Source: an uncultured Lachnospiraceae bacterium (GTDB lineage: Bacteria > Bacillota > Clostridia > Lachnospirales > Lachnospiraceae). From it: a stretch of 64,000 nt of DNA. Shown here one piece after another: positions 1 through 9,424 of this stretch. The DNA lies in assembly GCA_902789175.1 (NCBI GenBank), contig CADANF010000013.1, positions 1 through 64,000 on the forward strand, written 5' to 3'. The notes under the pieces are model-generated. The model saw nothing but the letters and a program-made list of their open reading frames with translations, made no database searches and was not told the origin of the DNA. The position numbers were made by a program, and so were the translations under genes. How positions within the stretch are numbered: position 1 is the stretch's first letter; every line of letters starts with the position of its first letter.

Positions 1-57
1 GATTTTACTGGGCTTTGAAGGCTTTCGTTGTTTGCCCTCATCGCTGACAGCTTGTTT

Positions 58-86
58 ATAATAACACCCTAAAACGGATACGTCAA
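58..86 (-). promoter_or_regulatory. strong rRNA-type sigma-A promoter pointing out of the window
   Basis: On the minus strand there is TTGACG, a 17-base spacer and TATTAT. The flank upstream of the -35 (87-130) is made almost only of A and T tracts, like an UP element. Transcription would start near position 50 and run off the left end. The first 50 bases of the transcript show no start codon after a ribosome binding site. The layout resembles the promoter of an rRNA operon, but no rRNA is visible in the window, so the identity of the downstream gene is inference. Confidence 0.6.
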
Positions 87-136
87 CCACTTTTTTGAAT
101 TTTTTTTAAAGTTTTTTCTTATTATTATGTTTCATC

Positions 137-179
137 AAAAAAGCACCGCATAAACCCATGCTTTTATGCGATGCTTTTT
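137..179 (-). terminator. intrinsic terminator after the GH13 amylase gene
   Basis: A hairpin with arms of about 12 pairs (GCATCGCATAAA against TTTATGCGGTGC on the minus strand) is followed by six T. It sits about 90 bases beyond the amylase stop. The plus-strand copy is also followed by T, so it can work both ways. Confidence 0.8.
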
Positions 180-265
180 CTAAAAATAAACTAAATAACT
201 TTTTCAGTTTCCAAAATCAGCTTATCTTTAGAATATTTTCTTATTATTTAATCAACTTACTATTT

Positions 266-1603
266 TTAATTCACTTTAATTATAACTGGTCTGCCTGTCG
301 AAGCCGTCTTCCCCTGGAATACCTCAAAATCACTTCCATCAAGTAGATTCTTATATATTCCATCCGGGATTATATTTCCGTCAACACAGAAAACATTCTC
401 TTTTCCTTTTAAACTAAATATGCCAACTATCTTCTTTAAAGACTTATCATACTCAGGGTACTTCTTTCTTTCTTCATGAAAAGCAAGTACAGTATCTTCT
501 GCCACCTCTAAAACCTTGTAATTACTGTCAGTAAATACCGGGTCCTTTTTAATATTATAAAGCTTCTGCATTAAAGGAGTAAGATCAAGGTCAGATCCAC
601 CTGAACCATTTCCTGTCCATTTAACAGGGTCTTTATCGAATAGTGTAGGCGTATGTGACACCGCCTTTTCCTGGCCCGCATAAAGCATTGTAGTACCCTT
701 CTGGAAATAGGTAAAAGCAGTCCAGTTATCAAGCGCCTTCTCATCCTTTATCAGAAAATGCGCCCTTGCCCTGTCATGATTCTCTATAAATCTAAGTTTA
801 TCATAGTTATCAGGATATATTCCTTCCTGAAGATTTACCATTTTAAGATAATCAGAAAGGCTGTTTTTTCCTGTAAGATATCCTTCTTCATATTCAAAAA
901 TGTCATAATCATAGCTGATATCAAAAGCCGAAAAGATCTGCGAATCCGATGAACTATCGATATTTATACTTCTTAAATAGTTGATAAATCCCATTTCAAC
1001 AGATTCTGCAAGCCAAAGCGCGTCTGGGCAAACCACAGCCACTTCTTTTCTTGCCCTTTTCCAGAATTCAATAGGAACGAGAGATGCCACATCACATCTA
1101 AATCCGTCAACAATAGAAGCCCAGTATTTAAGGGTCTCTATCTGATAATCCCAAAGAGCCTCATTTCCGTAATCTAAATCTATAACATCCCACCAGTCAC
1201 CAACTCTGTTGCCAAATGATCCATCCTTCTTATGATAGAACCACTCAGGATGTTCTATAGAAAGCACAGAATCAGGAGATGTATGATTATAAACCACATC
1301 AATGATACATTTCATACCAAGAGCATGTATATCATCCACAAGCCTCTTAAAATCCTCCAATGTTCCGAATTCTGGATTGATAGCCCTATAATCCTTTATA
1401 GCATACGGAGATCCAAGACTTCCTTTTCTATTCTTTTCTCCAGTTGGATGAATAGGCATAAGCCAGATTATATCAACCCCAAGGTCCTTTATCCTCTTCA
1501 GATCACGCCTTACCCCTTCAAATGTTCCCTCTTCACTGTAATTCCTTACGAAAATGGAATACAGCACTTCATTTCTTAATTCTTTCTTAGTATTTTTTGC
1601 CAT
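266..1603 (-). CDS. alpha-amylase family glycosyl hydrolase (GH13), cytoplasmic
   Basis: This 445-residue protein has the four conserved GH13 regions. They are DVVYNH near residue 102, GFRCD with the nucleophile Asp171, LAE with the acid/base Glu200, and ENHD with Asp277. All three catalytic acids are present. There is no signal peptide, so it should act inside the cell on imported malto-oligosaccharides or similar alpha-glucans. The start is supported by AGGCGG ahead of the ATG. It appears to be a single-gene unit: purA ends upstream with its own terminator and a terminator follows this gene. The exact specificity (amylase, maltogenic or oligo-glucosidase) cannot be read from the sequence. 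Confidence 0.85.
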   Translation of the reverse strand: MAKNTKKELRNEVLYSIFVRNYSEEGTFEGVRRDLKRIKDLGVDIIWLMPIHPTGEKNRKGSLGSPYAIKDYRAINPEFGTLEDFKRLVDDIHALGMKCIIDVVYNHTSPDSVLSIEHPEWFYHKKDGSFGNRVGDWWDVIDLDYGNEALWDYQIETLKYWASIVDGFRCDVASLVPIEFWKRARKEVAVVCPDALWLAESVEMGFINYLRSINIDSSSDSQIFSAFDISYDYDIFEYEEGYLTGKNSLSDYLKMVNLQEGIYPDNYDKLRFIENHDRARAHFLIKDEKALDNWTAFTYFQKGTTMLYAGQEKAVSHTPTLFDKDPVKWTGNGSGGSDLDLTPLMQKLYNIKKDPVFTDSNYKVLEVAEDTVLAFHEERKKYPEYDKSLKKIVGIFSLKGKENVFCVDGNIIPDGIYKNLLDGSDFEVFQGKTASTGRPVIIKVN

Positions 1604-1660
1604 GTTGCCGCCTTTCCTTTAAATAGATTTATGATAACCCGCTGCCTAAGTTTCGTTTTT

Positions 1661-1703
1661 ATTATAAAAAATATAGAGGGCGCTAAAGAAAGCGTCCTCT
1701 ATC
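1661..1703 (-). terminator. intrinsic terminator after purA
   Basis: A hairpin with arms at 1672-1683 and 1691-1701 (ATAGAGGACGCT against AGCGCCCTCTAT on the minus strand) is followed by TATTTTTTAT. It lies just beyond the purA stop. Confidence 0.8.
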
Positions 1704-1715
1704 ATTTTAAAACGA

Positions 1716-2999
1716 TTATTTATTTCTGTAAATAATATCATCTCTTGCAGGACCATTTGAAACGATAGTGATTGGGAATCCAATCTCCTGTTCAATGAAT
1801 TCAATATAATCACGGCACTTCTCTGGAAGTTCATCATAATTCCTGATACCACGGATATCACACTTCCAACCTGGGAATACCTTATAAACCGGCTTACAAT
1901 CCTTTAAGATTGATGTTACAGGGAATTCTTTTAAGATCTCACCCTTATATTCGTAACCGATACATACTGGGATCTCATCAAGATAACCTAAGTCATCAAC
2001 TACTGTAAATGCTACATCTGTAGCACCCTGAACACGGCATCCAAACTTAGATGCAACGCAGTCATACCAGCCTACACGTCTTGGACGACCTGTTGTAGCA
2101 CCATATTCTCCGCCATCACCGCCATGGTTTCTAAGAAGCTCTGCTTCCTCACCAAAGATTTCTGATACGAATTCTCCAGCACCTACTGCTGATGAATAAG
2201 CCTTAGTTACTACAACTACCTTCTTAATCTCATATGGAGCAAATCCACATGAAACTGATGCGAATCCGGCAAGAGGTGATGATGAAGTAACCATAGGATA
2301 GATTCCATTATCTGGATCCTTCATTGTTCCAAGCTGGCCTTCAAGAAGGATATTCTTTCCTTCCTTAATTGCATTATTTATATAAAGAGATACATCACCA
2401 ATATAAGGCTTTACTCTTTCACGCTGAGTCTTGATCCAGTTAAGAAGTCCTTCTCTATCAATCTTATCTGTATGATAAAGATTTACAAGAAGAGCATCCT
2501 TAATATCTGCAACACGATTGATTTTCTCCATAAGAATTTCATCATCCTGATAAAACTCATGAAGCTGCCAGCCAATCTTTGAATACTTATCTGAATAGAA
2601 TGGTGCAATACCAGACTTTGTGGAACCAAATGACTTACCTGCAAGACGTGCTTCTTCAAGTGTATCAAATAAAACGTGGTAAGGCATCATAACCTGTGCT
2701 CTGTCTGAAATAAGGATGTTTGGCATTGGAACACCCTTCTCTGTTATGCCATCTATTTCATTCATAAATTTCTCAATATCAAATGCAACCCCTGCACCCA
2801 TGATATTCATTACGTTTTTATGAAATGCTCCTGAAGGAACTGTATGAAGAGCAAACTTTCCATACTCATTTACGATTGTGTGGCCTGCATTTGCACCACC
2901 CTGGAAACGTACAACTACATCTGCCTCATTTGCAAGAGTATCTGTAATCTTACCCTTTCCTTCATCTCCCCAGTTTGCACCAACTACTGCTGTTACCAT
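1716..2999 (-). CDS. purA: adenylosuccinate synthase
   Basis: PurA joins IMP and aspartate using GTP to give adenylosuccinate, the first committed step to AMP. The 427-residue length is normal. The N-terminal loop NWGDEGKGK holds Asp12, and NAGHT holds His40, the catalytic pair of the family. The GTTTGRPRR substrate loop is also present. The ATG is preceded by AGGCGG. purB lies 118 bases upstream on the same strand, so the two AMP-branch enzymes may share a transcript. A terminator follows directly. Confidence 0.97.
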   Translation of the reverse strand: MVTAVVGANWGDEGKGKITDTLANEADVVVRFQGGANAGHTIVNEYGKFALHTVPSGAFHKNVMNIMGAGVAFDIEKFMNEIDGITEKGVPMPNILISDRAQVMMPYHVLFDTLEEARLAGKSFGSTKSGIAPFYSDKYSKIGWQLHEFYQDDEILMEKINRVADIKDALLVNLYHTDKIDREGLLNWIKTQRERVKPYIGDVSLYINNAIKEGKNILLEGQLGTMKDPDNGIYPMVTSSSPLAGFASVSCGFAPYEIKKVVVVTKAYSSAVGAGEFVSEIFGEEAELLRNHGGDGGEYGATTGRPRRVGWYDCVASKFGCRVQGATDVAFTVVDDLGYLDEIPVCIGYEYKGEILKEFPVTSILKDCKPVYKVFPGWKCDIRGIRNYDELPEKCRDYIEFIEQEIGFPITIVSNGPARDDIIYRNK

Positions 3000-3117
3000 A
3001 GTTAACCGCCTTTCTTATGCGATAATTTATTTATAAATGATACATATCTTATACATATCACCGATTAAATGCCGCTTTATTCAAGCGCCATATAATAACC
3101 AAAACGCCACATAATGA

Positions 3118-4572
3118 TTATACATTAATTGTAGCTGTAAGTCCAAGTTCATCCTCATGATCTTTAAGGATAGGCTTTATGAATTCATTTACGAATTCTT
3201 CTGTCTGCTCCGGAGCACGTCCAACATAAAGTTTAGGCTCCATCAAGCTCTTTAGTTCATCTAAAGTTCTGTGGAATGATGGATCAGCTGCAATCCTCTC
3301 AAGTAAGTCATTTGGCTTACCTTCCTTCTTTACTACTGCCCCCGCTTCCATAGAATACTGTCTGATCTTCTCATGAAGCTCCTGACGGTTTCCGCCAGCC
3401 TTAACAGCATCCATCATGATATTTTCTGTAGCCATAAATGGAATCTCTTCCATAAATCTCTTATAGATTACCTTGTCATAAACTACAAGTCCATCTACTA
3501 CGTTAAGGTAAAGGTCAAGGATACCATCGATTGCAAGGAATCCTTCCGGAACTGAAAGTCTCTTATTTGCTGAGTCATCAAGTGTTCTCTCAAACCACTG
3601 AGTTGAAGCAACAAGTGCAGGATTAAGAGCGTCACACATAACATAGTCAGCAAGAGAAGCCATACGTTCACATCTCATAGGATTTCTCTTATAAGCCATA
3701 GCTGATGAACCAATCTGGTTCTTTTCAAATGGCTCTTCAACTTCCTTCAGATGCTGAAGAAGTCTGATATCATTTGAGAATTTATGTGCAGACTGAGCGA
3801 TACTTGAAAGAACATTTAATACTCTTGTATCAACTTTTCTTGTATATGTCTGGCCTGAAACAGGATAGCAATCTGAGAATCCCATCTTTTCAGCAATCTT
3901 CTTATCGATCTGTTTTACCTTTTCATGGTCTCCATTGAAAAGCTCAAGGAATGATGCCTGTGTACCTGTTGTACCCTTACATCCAAGAAGCTTTAACTGT
4001 GAGATCATATAATTAACATCCTCTAAATCCATGCAAAGATCATGGAGCCAGAGTGTAGCACGCTTACCAACAGTTGTTGGCTGAGCCGGCTGGAAATGTG
4101 TAAATGCAAGTGTAGGAAGATCCTTATTTGCAAGTGCAAATTTTGAAAGCTCATTTATAACATTAAGGAGTTTCTTACGAACAAGTAAAAGAGCTTCCTT
4201 CATAATGATGATATCAGTGTTATCGCCAACGTAGCAGCTTGTAGCACCAAGATGAACGATTCCAGCTGCCTTTGGACACTGCTGTCCATATGCATATACA
4301 TGAGACATAACATCATGACGTACTAATTTTTCACGTTCTTTAGCTACTTCGTAATTAATATCATTGATATGAGACTTCATCTCCTCGATCATTTCATCAG
4401 TGATGCGAGGCATACCGTCTTCGCCCTTAAGATCAAGCTCCTTTTCTGTTTCAGCAAGAGCTATCCAAAGACGTCTCCATGTAGAAAACTTCATATCAGG
4501 TGAGAAGATATACTGCATTTCCTTGCTGGCATATCGCTCTGAAAGTGGACTTACATACTTGTCGTTACTCAT
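3118..4572 (-). CDS. purB: adenylosuccinate lyase
   Basis: PurB cleaves both SAICAR and adenylosuccinate, releasing fumarate, in the cytoplasm. The 484-residue protein carries the fumarase/aspartase superfamily signature [11 protein letters not shown] at residues 288-298, where the serine of the flexible loop is catalytic. It also has the THFQPAQ segment with His159. A perfect AAGGAG precedes the ATG. It is followed by purA on the same strand after a 118-base gap. A small GCGCTT/AAGCGG hairpin lies in that gap but has no T run, so read-through into purA is likely. Confidence 0.97.
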   Translation of the reverse strand: MSNDKYVSPLSERYASKEMQYIFSPDMKFSTWRRLWIALAETEKELDLKGEDGMPRITDEMIEEMKSHINDINYEVAKEREKLVRHDVMSHVYAYGQQCPKAAGIVHLGATSCYVGDNTDIIIMKEALLLVRKKLLNVINELSKFALANKDLPTLAFTHFQPAQPTTVGKRATLWLHDLCMDLEDVNYMISQLKLLGCKGTTGTQASFLELFNGDHEKVKQIDKKIAEKMGFSDCYPVSGQTYTRKVDTRVLNVLSSIAQSAHKFSNDIRLLQHLKEVEEPFEKNQIGSSAMAYKRNPMRCERMASLADYVMCDALNPALVASTQWFERTLDDSANKRLSVPEGFLAIDGILDLYLNVVDGLVVYDKVIYKRFMEEIPFMATENIMMDAVKAGGNRQELHEKIRQYSMEAGAVVKKEGKPNDLLERIAADPSFHRTLDELKSLMEPKLYVGRAPEQTEEFVNEFIKPILKDHEDELGLTATINV

Positions 4573-4663
4573 AGCTTAAGACTCTCCTTTTAATCTTAAA
4601 ATAGGTTCAAAAAAACCAACATTAATTATCCTTGTGTATAAAAGCACACACATTCCAAATTAT

Positions 4664-4704
4664 AAAATAAAAAGGCACCTATTTCAACCATGAAAATGAT
4701 GCCT
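4664..4704 (-). terminator. intrinsic terminator after the lipid kinase gene
   Basis: On the minus strand an imperfect hairpin (outer AAGGCA/TGCCTT, inner TTTCA/TGAAA) at 4672-4704 is followed by TTTTTATTTTAT. It closes the queD-queE-folE-kinase operon. Confidence 0.7.
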
Positions 4705-4755
4705 TGTCAATATACATATTTAGTTCTCGTCTTTATGATACAGATTTATAGATAT

Positions 4756-5781
4756 TTACTTTTCTTCTTTCATTTCCGAAATAAGGATATCAGTATTATT
4801 TCTTCTAATACCTTCTACTACTTCTTCGTCTATCTTCTCAAGTATCACATCTTCATCCACGATATAATTAGTCTTATCATCTAATATGATAGAAACAGCC
4901 TTTTCAAGATTCTTTATTTTTGAAACCTTATACTCTCCACCATATTCACCGTCTATCGTCCACTTGATAGGATCATCACATGTAATAGTAACATTTGCAG
5001 CTTTTTCATAAATGATATTTGAATCATCAAATCTATCCGTAAGAAGAGCATTTACAATTTTCTGTAACTGGGCTGGTGTTTCAGGCTTCTTGATAAGAAC
5101 GCATTCAAAAACGCCATCAGAAAATGACATATGCTGAACTCCGATAGTCTTAAAACCGCCTACAGAAAGCGAATTAGTGATCTGTCCATATATAAAATCC
5201 CCAGTGAACAAACGACCATCAAAATCCGCTGTCAGATTATAAGTCTTAAGATTTGCAAGATTCTTTATAGCTTCAATAACATAAGCCACATGCCCAAGAG
5301 AATTCTTTAAATTCTGAGGAGTGCTGTAAGAAACATCTGTAAATGCTCCAAAAGCCGCCACATAAATAAAGAATTTATCATCCAGCATCCCCACATCTAT
5401 AGGGCATGCATCTCCGGCTATAACCTGTTTTGCCGCCTGAAGAGGCTGGCGACTGATTTTTAAAGATCTGGCAAAATCATTTGTAGAACCACAAGGAATG
5501 TACCCCAGCCCATTCTTTCTAGATGCGGTCTTTTTTTCTAATTCCATAATTCCTGCAACAGAATTATCTAGTGTACCATCTCCACCTGCACAAACTATAA
5601 GATCATATTTTTTTCCAACTTTTGCTATATGATCTTTAGCATCCCCAGGCCCTTTAGTAGGATATACTTCCACCCTGTAACCCGCATTGGAAAATTCTTC
5701 TATGATATTAAAAAGATCATTCTTTATGGTAGTCTTACCTGCTTTAGGATTAACCACAAATAATAGTTTCTTATGACTCAC
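4756..5781 (-). CDS. diacylglycerol kinase-like lipid kinase (YegS/DagK family)
   Basis: This 341-residue protein has the diacylglycerol kinase catalytic fold. NPKAGK is near residue 11, the nucleotide-binding AGGDGT is at 65-70, and GSTNDF is at 98-103. Such enzymes phosphorylate diacylglycerol or a related lipid at the membrane face with ATP. It starts with GTG after a GGGGA ribosome binding site. The C-terminal 35 residues are acidic and go beyond the usual domain. It follows folE by 36 bases, so it probably shares the preQ1-regulated transcript although it has no known role in queuosine synthesis. The substrate is uncertain. Confidence 0.85.
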   Translation of the reverse strand: MSHKKLLFVVNPKAGKTTIKNDLFNIIEEFSNAGYRVEVYPTKGPGDAKDHIAKVGKKYDLIVCAGGDGTLDNSVAGIMELEKKTASRKNGLGYIPCGSTNDFARSLKISRQPLQAAKQVIAGDACPIDVGMLDDKFFIYVAAFGAFTDVSYSTPQNLKNSLGHVAYVIEAIKNLANLKTYNLTADFDGRLFTGDFIYGQITNSLSVGGFKTIGVQHMSFSDGVFECVLIKKPETPAQLQKIVNALLTDRFDDSNIIYEKAANVTITCDDPIKWTIDGEYGGEYKVSKIKNLEKAVSIILDDKTNYIVDEDVILEKIDEEVVEGIRRNNTDILISEMKEEK

Positions 5782-5817
5782 TACGCTGTTCCCCTTTTTT
5801 TTGATACCATCATATTA

Positions 5818-6402
5818 TTATCCAATGCTGAGCATGTCAATAACTCTTCTTTTAAGGTTTTCATCTTCCTTAAATGCCCCGCGGAAGGTAGTTGTAACAG
5901 TGCTCGAAGGAACATTTTTAATGCCACGGGCAGTCATGCAGCTATGCTTACCAGAAATTATAACTGCCACATCCTTTGAGCCTGTCGCTTTTTCCATAAC
6001 TTCTGCAATATCTGTTCCAATTCTTTCCTGAAGCTGGAGTCTCTTACATACCATCTCTGCGATACGGGCAATCTTACTAAGACCGATAACTCTATCATGA
6101 GGAATATATGCAACCGAGATCTTCATATCATACATAAGAGCGATATGATGCTCACAATAACTGAATGCGCTTATATCCTTTACAAGAACGATATCTCCTT
6201 CTTTTTCGCCCGGAGCTTCAAAAGTCTTAGAAAACATTTCTGCTATCTCATCATTTGTATAGCCAATCCCTTCAAAAACTTCCTCATACATTCTCGCCAC
6301 ACGGTCAGGAGTTTCTTTAAGTCCCTCTCTTTCTGGATCTTCTCCTATCGCAAGAAGAAGTCCTCTTATATGCTCTTTTACTTTTTCCTTATCTACTGCC
6401 AT
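5818..6402 (-). CDS. folE: GTP cyclohydrolase I
   Basis: FolE converts GTP to 7,8-dihydroneopterin triphosphate, the shared precursor of folate and of queuosine. The 194-residue protein shows the zinc site: YCEHH with Cys83 and His86, plus SGKHSC with Cys155. Its AGGAG ribosome binding site lies inside the last codons of queE, and only one base separates the queE stop from this ATG, so the two are translationally coupled. Placement behind queD and queE under a preQ1 riboswitch indicates that here it serves 7-deazaguanine synthesis at least in part. Confidence 0.96.
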   Translation of the reverse strand: MAVDKEKVKEHIRGLLLAIGEDPEREGLKETPDRVARMYEEVFEGIGYTNDEIAEMFSKTFEAPGEKEGDIVLVKDISAFSYCEHHIALMYDMKISVAYIPHDRVIGLSKIARIAEMVCKRLQLQERIGTDIAEVMEKATGSKDVAVIISGKHSCMTARGIKNVPSSTVTTTFRGAFKEDENLKRRVIDMLSIG

Positions 6403-6403
6403 T

Positions 6404-7072
6404 TTATACTCCTTTTTTATCCGGATCCCATATAAATTTATGGATCTGAAGCTGAAGTCTTACATCATTCAACTTATTTTCTATCATATAATCTACTATA
6501 TCTACCGGATCGATCCTGTTAAATACCGCACTTACATATACTTTACATTTATCTAAAAGATCATATCTTTCAATGATCTCTTTCATCTTATCTAAGTCAA
6601 TTTTGTCACTCACTACAAATTTTACAGTATCTTCCTTTCTAACTTTTTCATAATTAGAAAGAAGCATCGCTTTTTCCATGCCGCTTCCAGGACATTTATA
6701 ATCAAGCGTAAAACTTATATTTCCTTCTATATTCAAAAACGGCTCTATATCGATAGCTCCATCTGTTTCTATCTCTATACGAAGTTCTTTATCTTTACCA
6801 AGAAGTCGAAGAAGTCTTTCTATATTCTCCTGCCAGAGAGGTTCTCCTCCCGTGAGAGTAACATTTTTAACTCCTGTTTCTTTAATATAGGCATATATTT
6901 CTTCTTCAGACATTATTTCAGCAGGAGCATTCTTTTCTAAAGCCCATTTTGTATCGCAGTAATTACATCTAAGATTGCAGCCTGCAAATCTTATAAATAC
7001 AGCCAGTTCTCCTGCACGTCTTGCCTCTCCATTTATAGAAACAAATCTTTCTGCCACATGGAATTTACTCAT
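6404..7072 (-). CDS. queE: 7-carboxy-7-deazaguanine synthase
   Basis: QueE is a radical SAM enzyme that turns 6-carboxy-tetrahydropterin into 7-carboxy-7-deazaguanine on the way to queuosine. The cluster-binding cysteines are Cys32, Cys36 and Cys39 in the compact GCNLRCNYC motif of the QueE group, and GGEPLW follows as the SAM-binding GGE motif. At 222 residues it is of ordinary length. It lies between queD (71 bases upstream) and folE (one base downstream). Confidence 0.95.
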   Translation of the reverse strand: MSKFHVAERFVSINGEARRAGELAVFIRFAGCNLRCNYCDTKWALEKNAPAEIMSEEEIYAYIKETGVKNVTLTGGEPLWQENIERLLRLLGKDKELRIEIETDGAIDIEPFLNIEGNISFTLDYKCPGSGMEKAMLLSNYEKVRKEDTVKFVVSDKIDLDKMKEIIERYDLLDKCKVYVSAVFNRIDPVDIVDYMIENKLNDVRLQLQIHKFIWDPDKKGV

Positions 7073-7143
7073 ATCATCTTTCCTGTCTTAAATTTCTCTT
7101 AATACTGTAGTCTTTAAAAGCCTTAAAAGCACTAACTCTATCG

Positions 7144-7563
7144 TTACTCGCAATACACCGCTGCATTATCAGGAGTTTCATAAACTTCTGTTTCAAACAC
7201 GTCATAACCCTTATTCTTCATATAATAATAGAAATATCTTGAAAAATTCTCAGCTGTAGGTCTTCCTTCAAATTCAACTATCTTAAAATTCTCTTCTTTA
7301 AGGGCATGGAAAAGTTTCTCACTTAAGGTTCCCTTTTCAACTATAAGGCTGTGATCCATTCTGTCAGCTTCTTCCTTAAGGTCTGCTTTAAGCTTTCCAA
7401 AATCTACTACCATCCCTCTGAATGGTCCTTCTTTTTCAACTGTTTCGGACTTTATCTTAACCACGATAGTCCATCTATGTCCGTGGATGTTGGCACATTT
7501 TCCTTCATAGCCTTTAAGAAAATGGGCACTGTCAAATGCTGCTTTTGTTTTTAAAATATACAT
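7144..7563 (-). CDS. queD: 6-carboxy-5,6,7,8-tetrahydropterin synthase
   Basis: QueD converts dihydroneopterin triphosphate into 6-carboxy-tetrahydropterin. The 139-residue protein shows the zinc histidines His14 (in SAHF), His27 and His29 (in HGHRW), and the catalytic Cys23 four residues before HGH. It is the first gene after the preQ1 riboswitch, followed by queE and folE. queC, queF and the transglycosylase genes are not in this window, so the rest of the pathway or a preQ1 transporter must be elsewhere. Confidence 0.95.
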   Translation of the reverse strand: MYILKTKAAFDSAHFLKGYEGKCANIHGHRWTIVVKIKSETVEKEGPFRGMVVDFGKLKADLKEEADRMDHSLIVEKGTLSEKLFHALKEENFKIVEFEGRPTAENFSRYFYYYMKNKGYDVFETEVYETPDNAAVYCE

Positions 7564-7588
7564 ATCTTTTTCTCTCTTTAAATATAAA

Positions 7589-7690
7589 AACCTGGCCAGA
7601 TAAAATGACCAGGTTAAAAATTACATATTAAAAAAATTTAGTCCTGGTTTTGATAAGGCAGGATGGTACAAACGAACTGCCTATGTAGTT
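7589..7690 (-). promoter_or_regulatory. preQ1 riboswitch (class I-like) with transcription terminator
   Basis: Reading the minus strand, stem AGGCAG/CTGCCT (7677-7682 and 7656-7661) encloses a loop starting TTCG and ending ACCATC. An A-rich tail CAAAACCAGGA (about 7642-7652) follows, as in preQ1-I aptamers. Then comes a ten-pair terminator hairpin (7589-7598 with 7606-7615) followed by TTTTTAT, just ahead of the queD ribosome binding site. The tail ACCAGG can pair with CCTGGT of the terminator arm, giving an antiterminator, so ligand binding should switch transcription off. The class assignment is by eye; the mutually exclusive pairings are visible directly. Confidence 0.82.
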
Positions 7691-7711
7691 ATAATCCTTT
7701 TTCAAGCAAGA

Positions 7712-7740
7712 ATTATAATCTAACATATCCATATAGTAAA
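7712..7740 (-). promoter_or_regulatory. sigma-A promoter of the queD operon
   Basis: TTTACT, a 17-base spacer and a perfect TATAAT lie on the minus strand. The predicted start, near 7705, falls about 20 bases before the preQ1 aptamer. Confidence 0.7.
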
Positions 7741-7747
7741 GAGAAAT

Positions 7748-9235
7748 TTAGATATTAAGGAAAGATTTCACAACTTTTTCCATTTCTTCTTTCTCACAAA
7801 CTGTCTTATGAAGAACCTCAGCAGATCTGATATCTTCGATAGCCTGTGGAACCTTTACCTTTGAAAGCTTTTCTAATTCATCGATAAGCTCAAAATCTGT
7901 CTTAGCGTCGTAAGCAGGATCAATAGCTGTCATAACGCTTCTTGCAAATTTATAAGGTGATGCTGTTGAAGCGATAACTGTAGGAGTTGTATCACCTGTT
8001 TCCTTCTTATACTTATCATATACATTTGCAGCTACTGCTGTATGTGTATCGATGATATAACCATCTTCGTCATAGATAGTCTTGATCTCTGAAGCAACAT
8101 CTTCAGTTGTTGAGAAATTGCCATAGAATCTATCAAGCTTCTCTTTCATTTCATCAGTAATTGTATATTTACCCTCTGTTGAAAGCTCCTTCATAAGCTC
8201 AGCATTCTTTTCTGAAGAATCACCAGCGATATGATAAATAAGTCTCTCAAGGTTACTTGAGATAAGGATATCCATAGAAGGGGATGTTGTAAGGATAAAT
8301 TCTCTGTTTCTGTCATAAGTTCCTGTTGTGAAGAAATCATAGAGAACCTTATTATCATTTGAAGCACAGATAAATTTGTTAACCGGCATGCCCATAAGTG
8401 AGGCATAGTAAGATGCAAGGATATTACCGAAATTACCTGTTGGAACTACTACATTGATCTTATCTCCAGCCTTGATTTTTCCTTCAGCGATAAGTCTTGT
8501 ATAAGCAAATACATAATATACCATCTGAGGAACAAGACGTCCGATATTGATTGAATTAGCTGATGAGAACTGATAACCCTTTGAATTAAGATAATTATTA
8601 AGACTATTATCAGCAAACATCTTCTTTACACCAGTCTGAGCATCATCGAAGTTACCTGTGATACCTGCAACAAATGTATTCTTTCCTCTTTCAGTAACCA
8701 TCTGCTTTTCCTGAACCGGGCTTACACCATTCTTTGGATAGAATACAGCGATCTTTGTTCCTGGAACATCAGCGAAGCCTGCAAGAGCAGCCTTACCTGT
8801 ATCTCCTGATGTAGCTGTAAGGATAACGATATCATTTTCAATATTGTTCTTCTTAGCAGCTGTTGTAAGAAGATATGGAAGGATTGAAAGAGCCATATCC
8901 TTAAATGCGATAGTCTTTCCATGAAAAAGTTCGAGGAAATATGCATTATGGTGATATTTTAATGGAGCGATAGGATCACTATCGAACTTTGAATCATATG
9001 CATTATTAATGCAATATCTAAGCTCTTCTTCTGTGAAGTCAGTAAGCATAAGCTTCATAACCTGATATGCTACTTCTCTATAATCCATCTTACTAAGCTC
9101 TTCAAATGATACATCGAGGCTTGGTATCTCATCTGGAACGAAAAGTCCGCCGTTACTTGCAAGTCCTTTAAGAATTGCCTGTGAAGCTGTAGCTGTTTCA
9201 TTATGGTCTCTTGTACTTCTGTATAAAAATCCCAT
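7748..9235 (-). CDS. thrC: threonine synthase
   Basis: ThrC makes threonine from O-phosphohomoserine with pyridoxal phosphate. FKDMA holds the PLP lysine, Lys112 in this numbering, and glycine-rich TATSGDTGKAAL follows. At 495 residues it belongs to the long type. An in-frame GTG at 9244 directly overlaps the AAGGAG ribosome binding site and cannot be the start. The ATG at 9235 is eight bases from it and gives the usual beginning MGFLYRSTR. It appears to be monocistronic. Confidence 0.96.
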   Translation of the reverse strand: MGFLYRSTRDHNETATASQAILKGLASNGGLFVPDEIPSLDVSFEELSKMDYREVAYQVMKLMLTDFTEEELRYCINNAYDSKFDSDPIAPLKYHHNAYFLELFHGKTIAFKDMALSILPYLLTTAAKKNNIENDIVILTATSGDTGKAALAGFADVPGTKIAVFYPKNGVSPVQEKQMVTERGKNTFVAGITGNFDDAQTGVKKMFADNSLNNYLNSKGYQFSSANSINIGRLVPQMVYYVFAYTRLIAEGKIKAGDKINVVVPTGNFGNILASYYASLMGMPVNKFICASNDNKVLYDFFTTGTYDRNREFILTTSPSMDILISSNLERLIYHIAGDSSEKNAELMKELSTEGKYTITDEMKEKLDRFYGNFSTTEDVASEIKTIYDEDGYIIDTHTAVAANVYDKYKKETGDTTPTVIASTASPYKFARSVMTAIDPAYDAKTDFELIDELEKLSKVKVPQAIEDIRSAEVLHKTVCEKEEMEKVVKSFLNI

Positions 9236-9342
9236 CTTATGCACTCCTTTTGTTTAATAGATAAAAATATTTGTATAAATTCTTCCTTTAAGGAAAAAAT
9301 TTTATGCTTACACCAAAGTAACACAAATTATATAAAAAGAAA

Positions 9343-9360
9343 AGAGGCAACTAAGCCTCT
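9343..9360 (-). terminator. intrinsic terminator after the 3D-domain gene
   Basis: AGAGGC, a six-base loop and GCCTCT are followed on the minus strand by TTTCTTTTTA. It lies about 65 bases past the stop codon of the 3D-domain gene. Confidence 0.75.
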
Positions 9361-9424
9361 TGTTCTTTTTTCTCTGAAATCAAATAAGATTTATATATTT
9401 ATAAGTAAAAATTGTTGAAATTAA

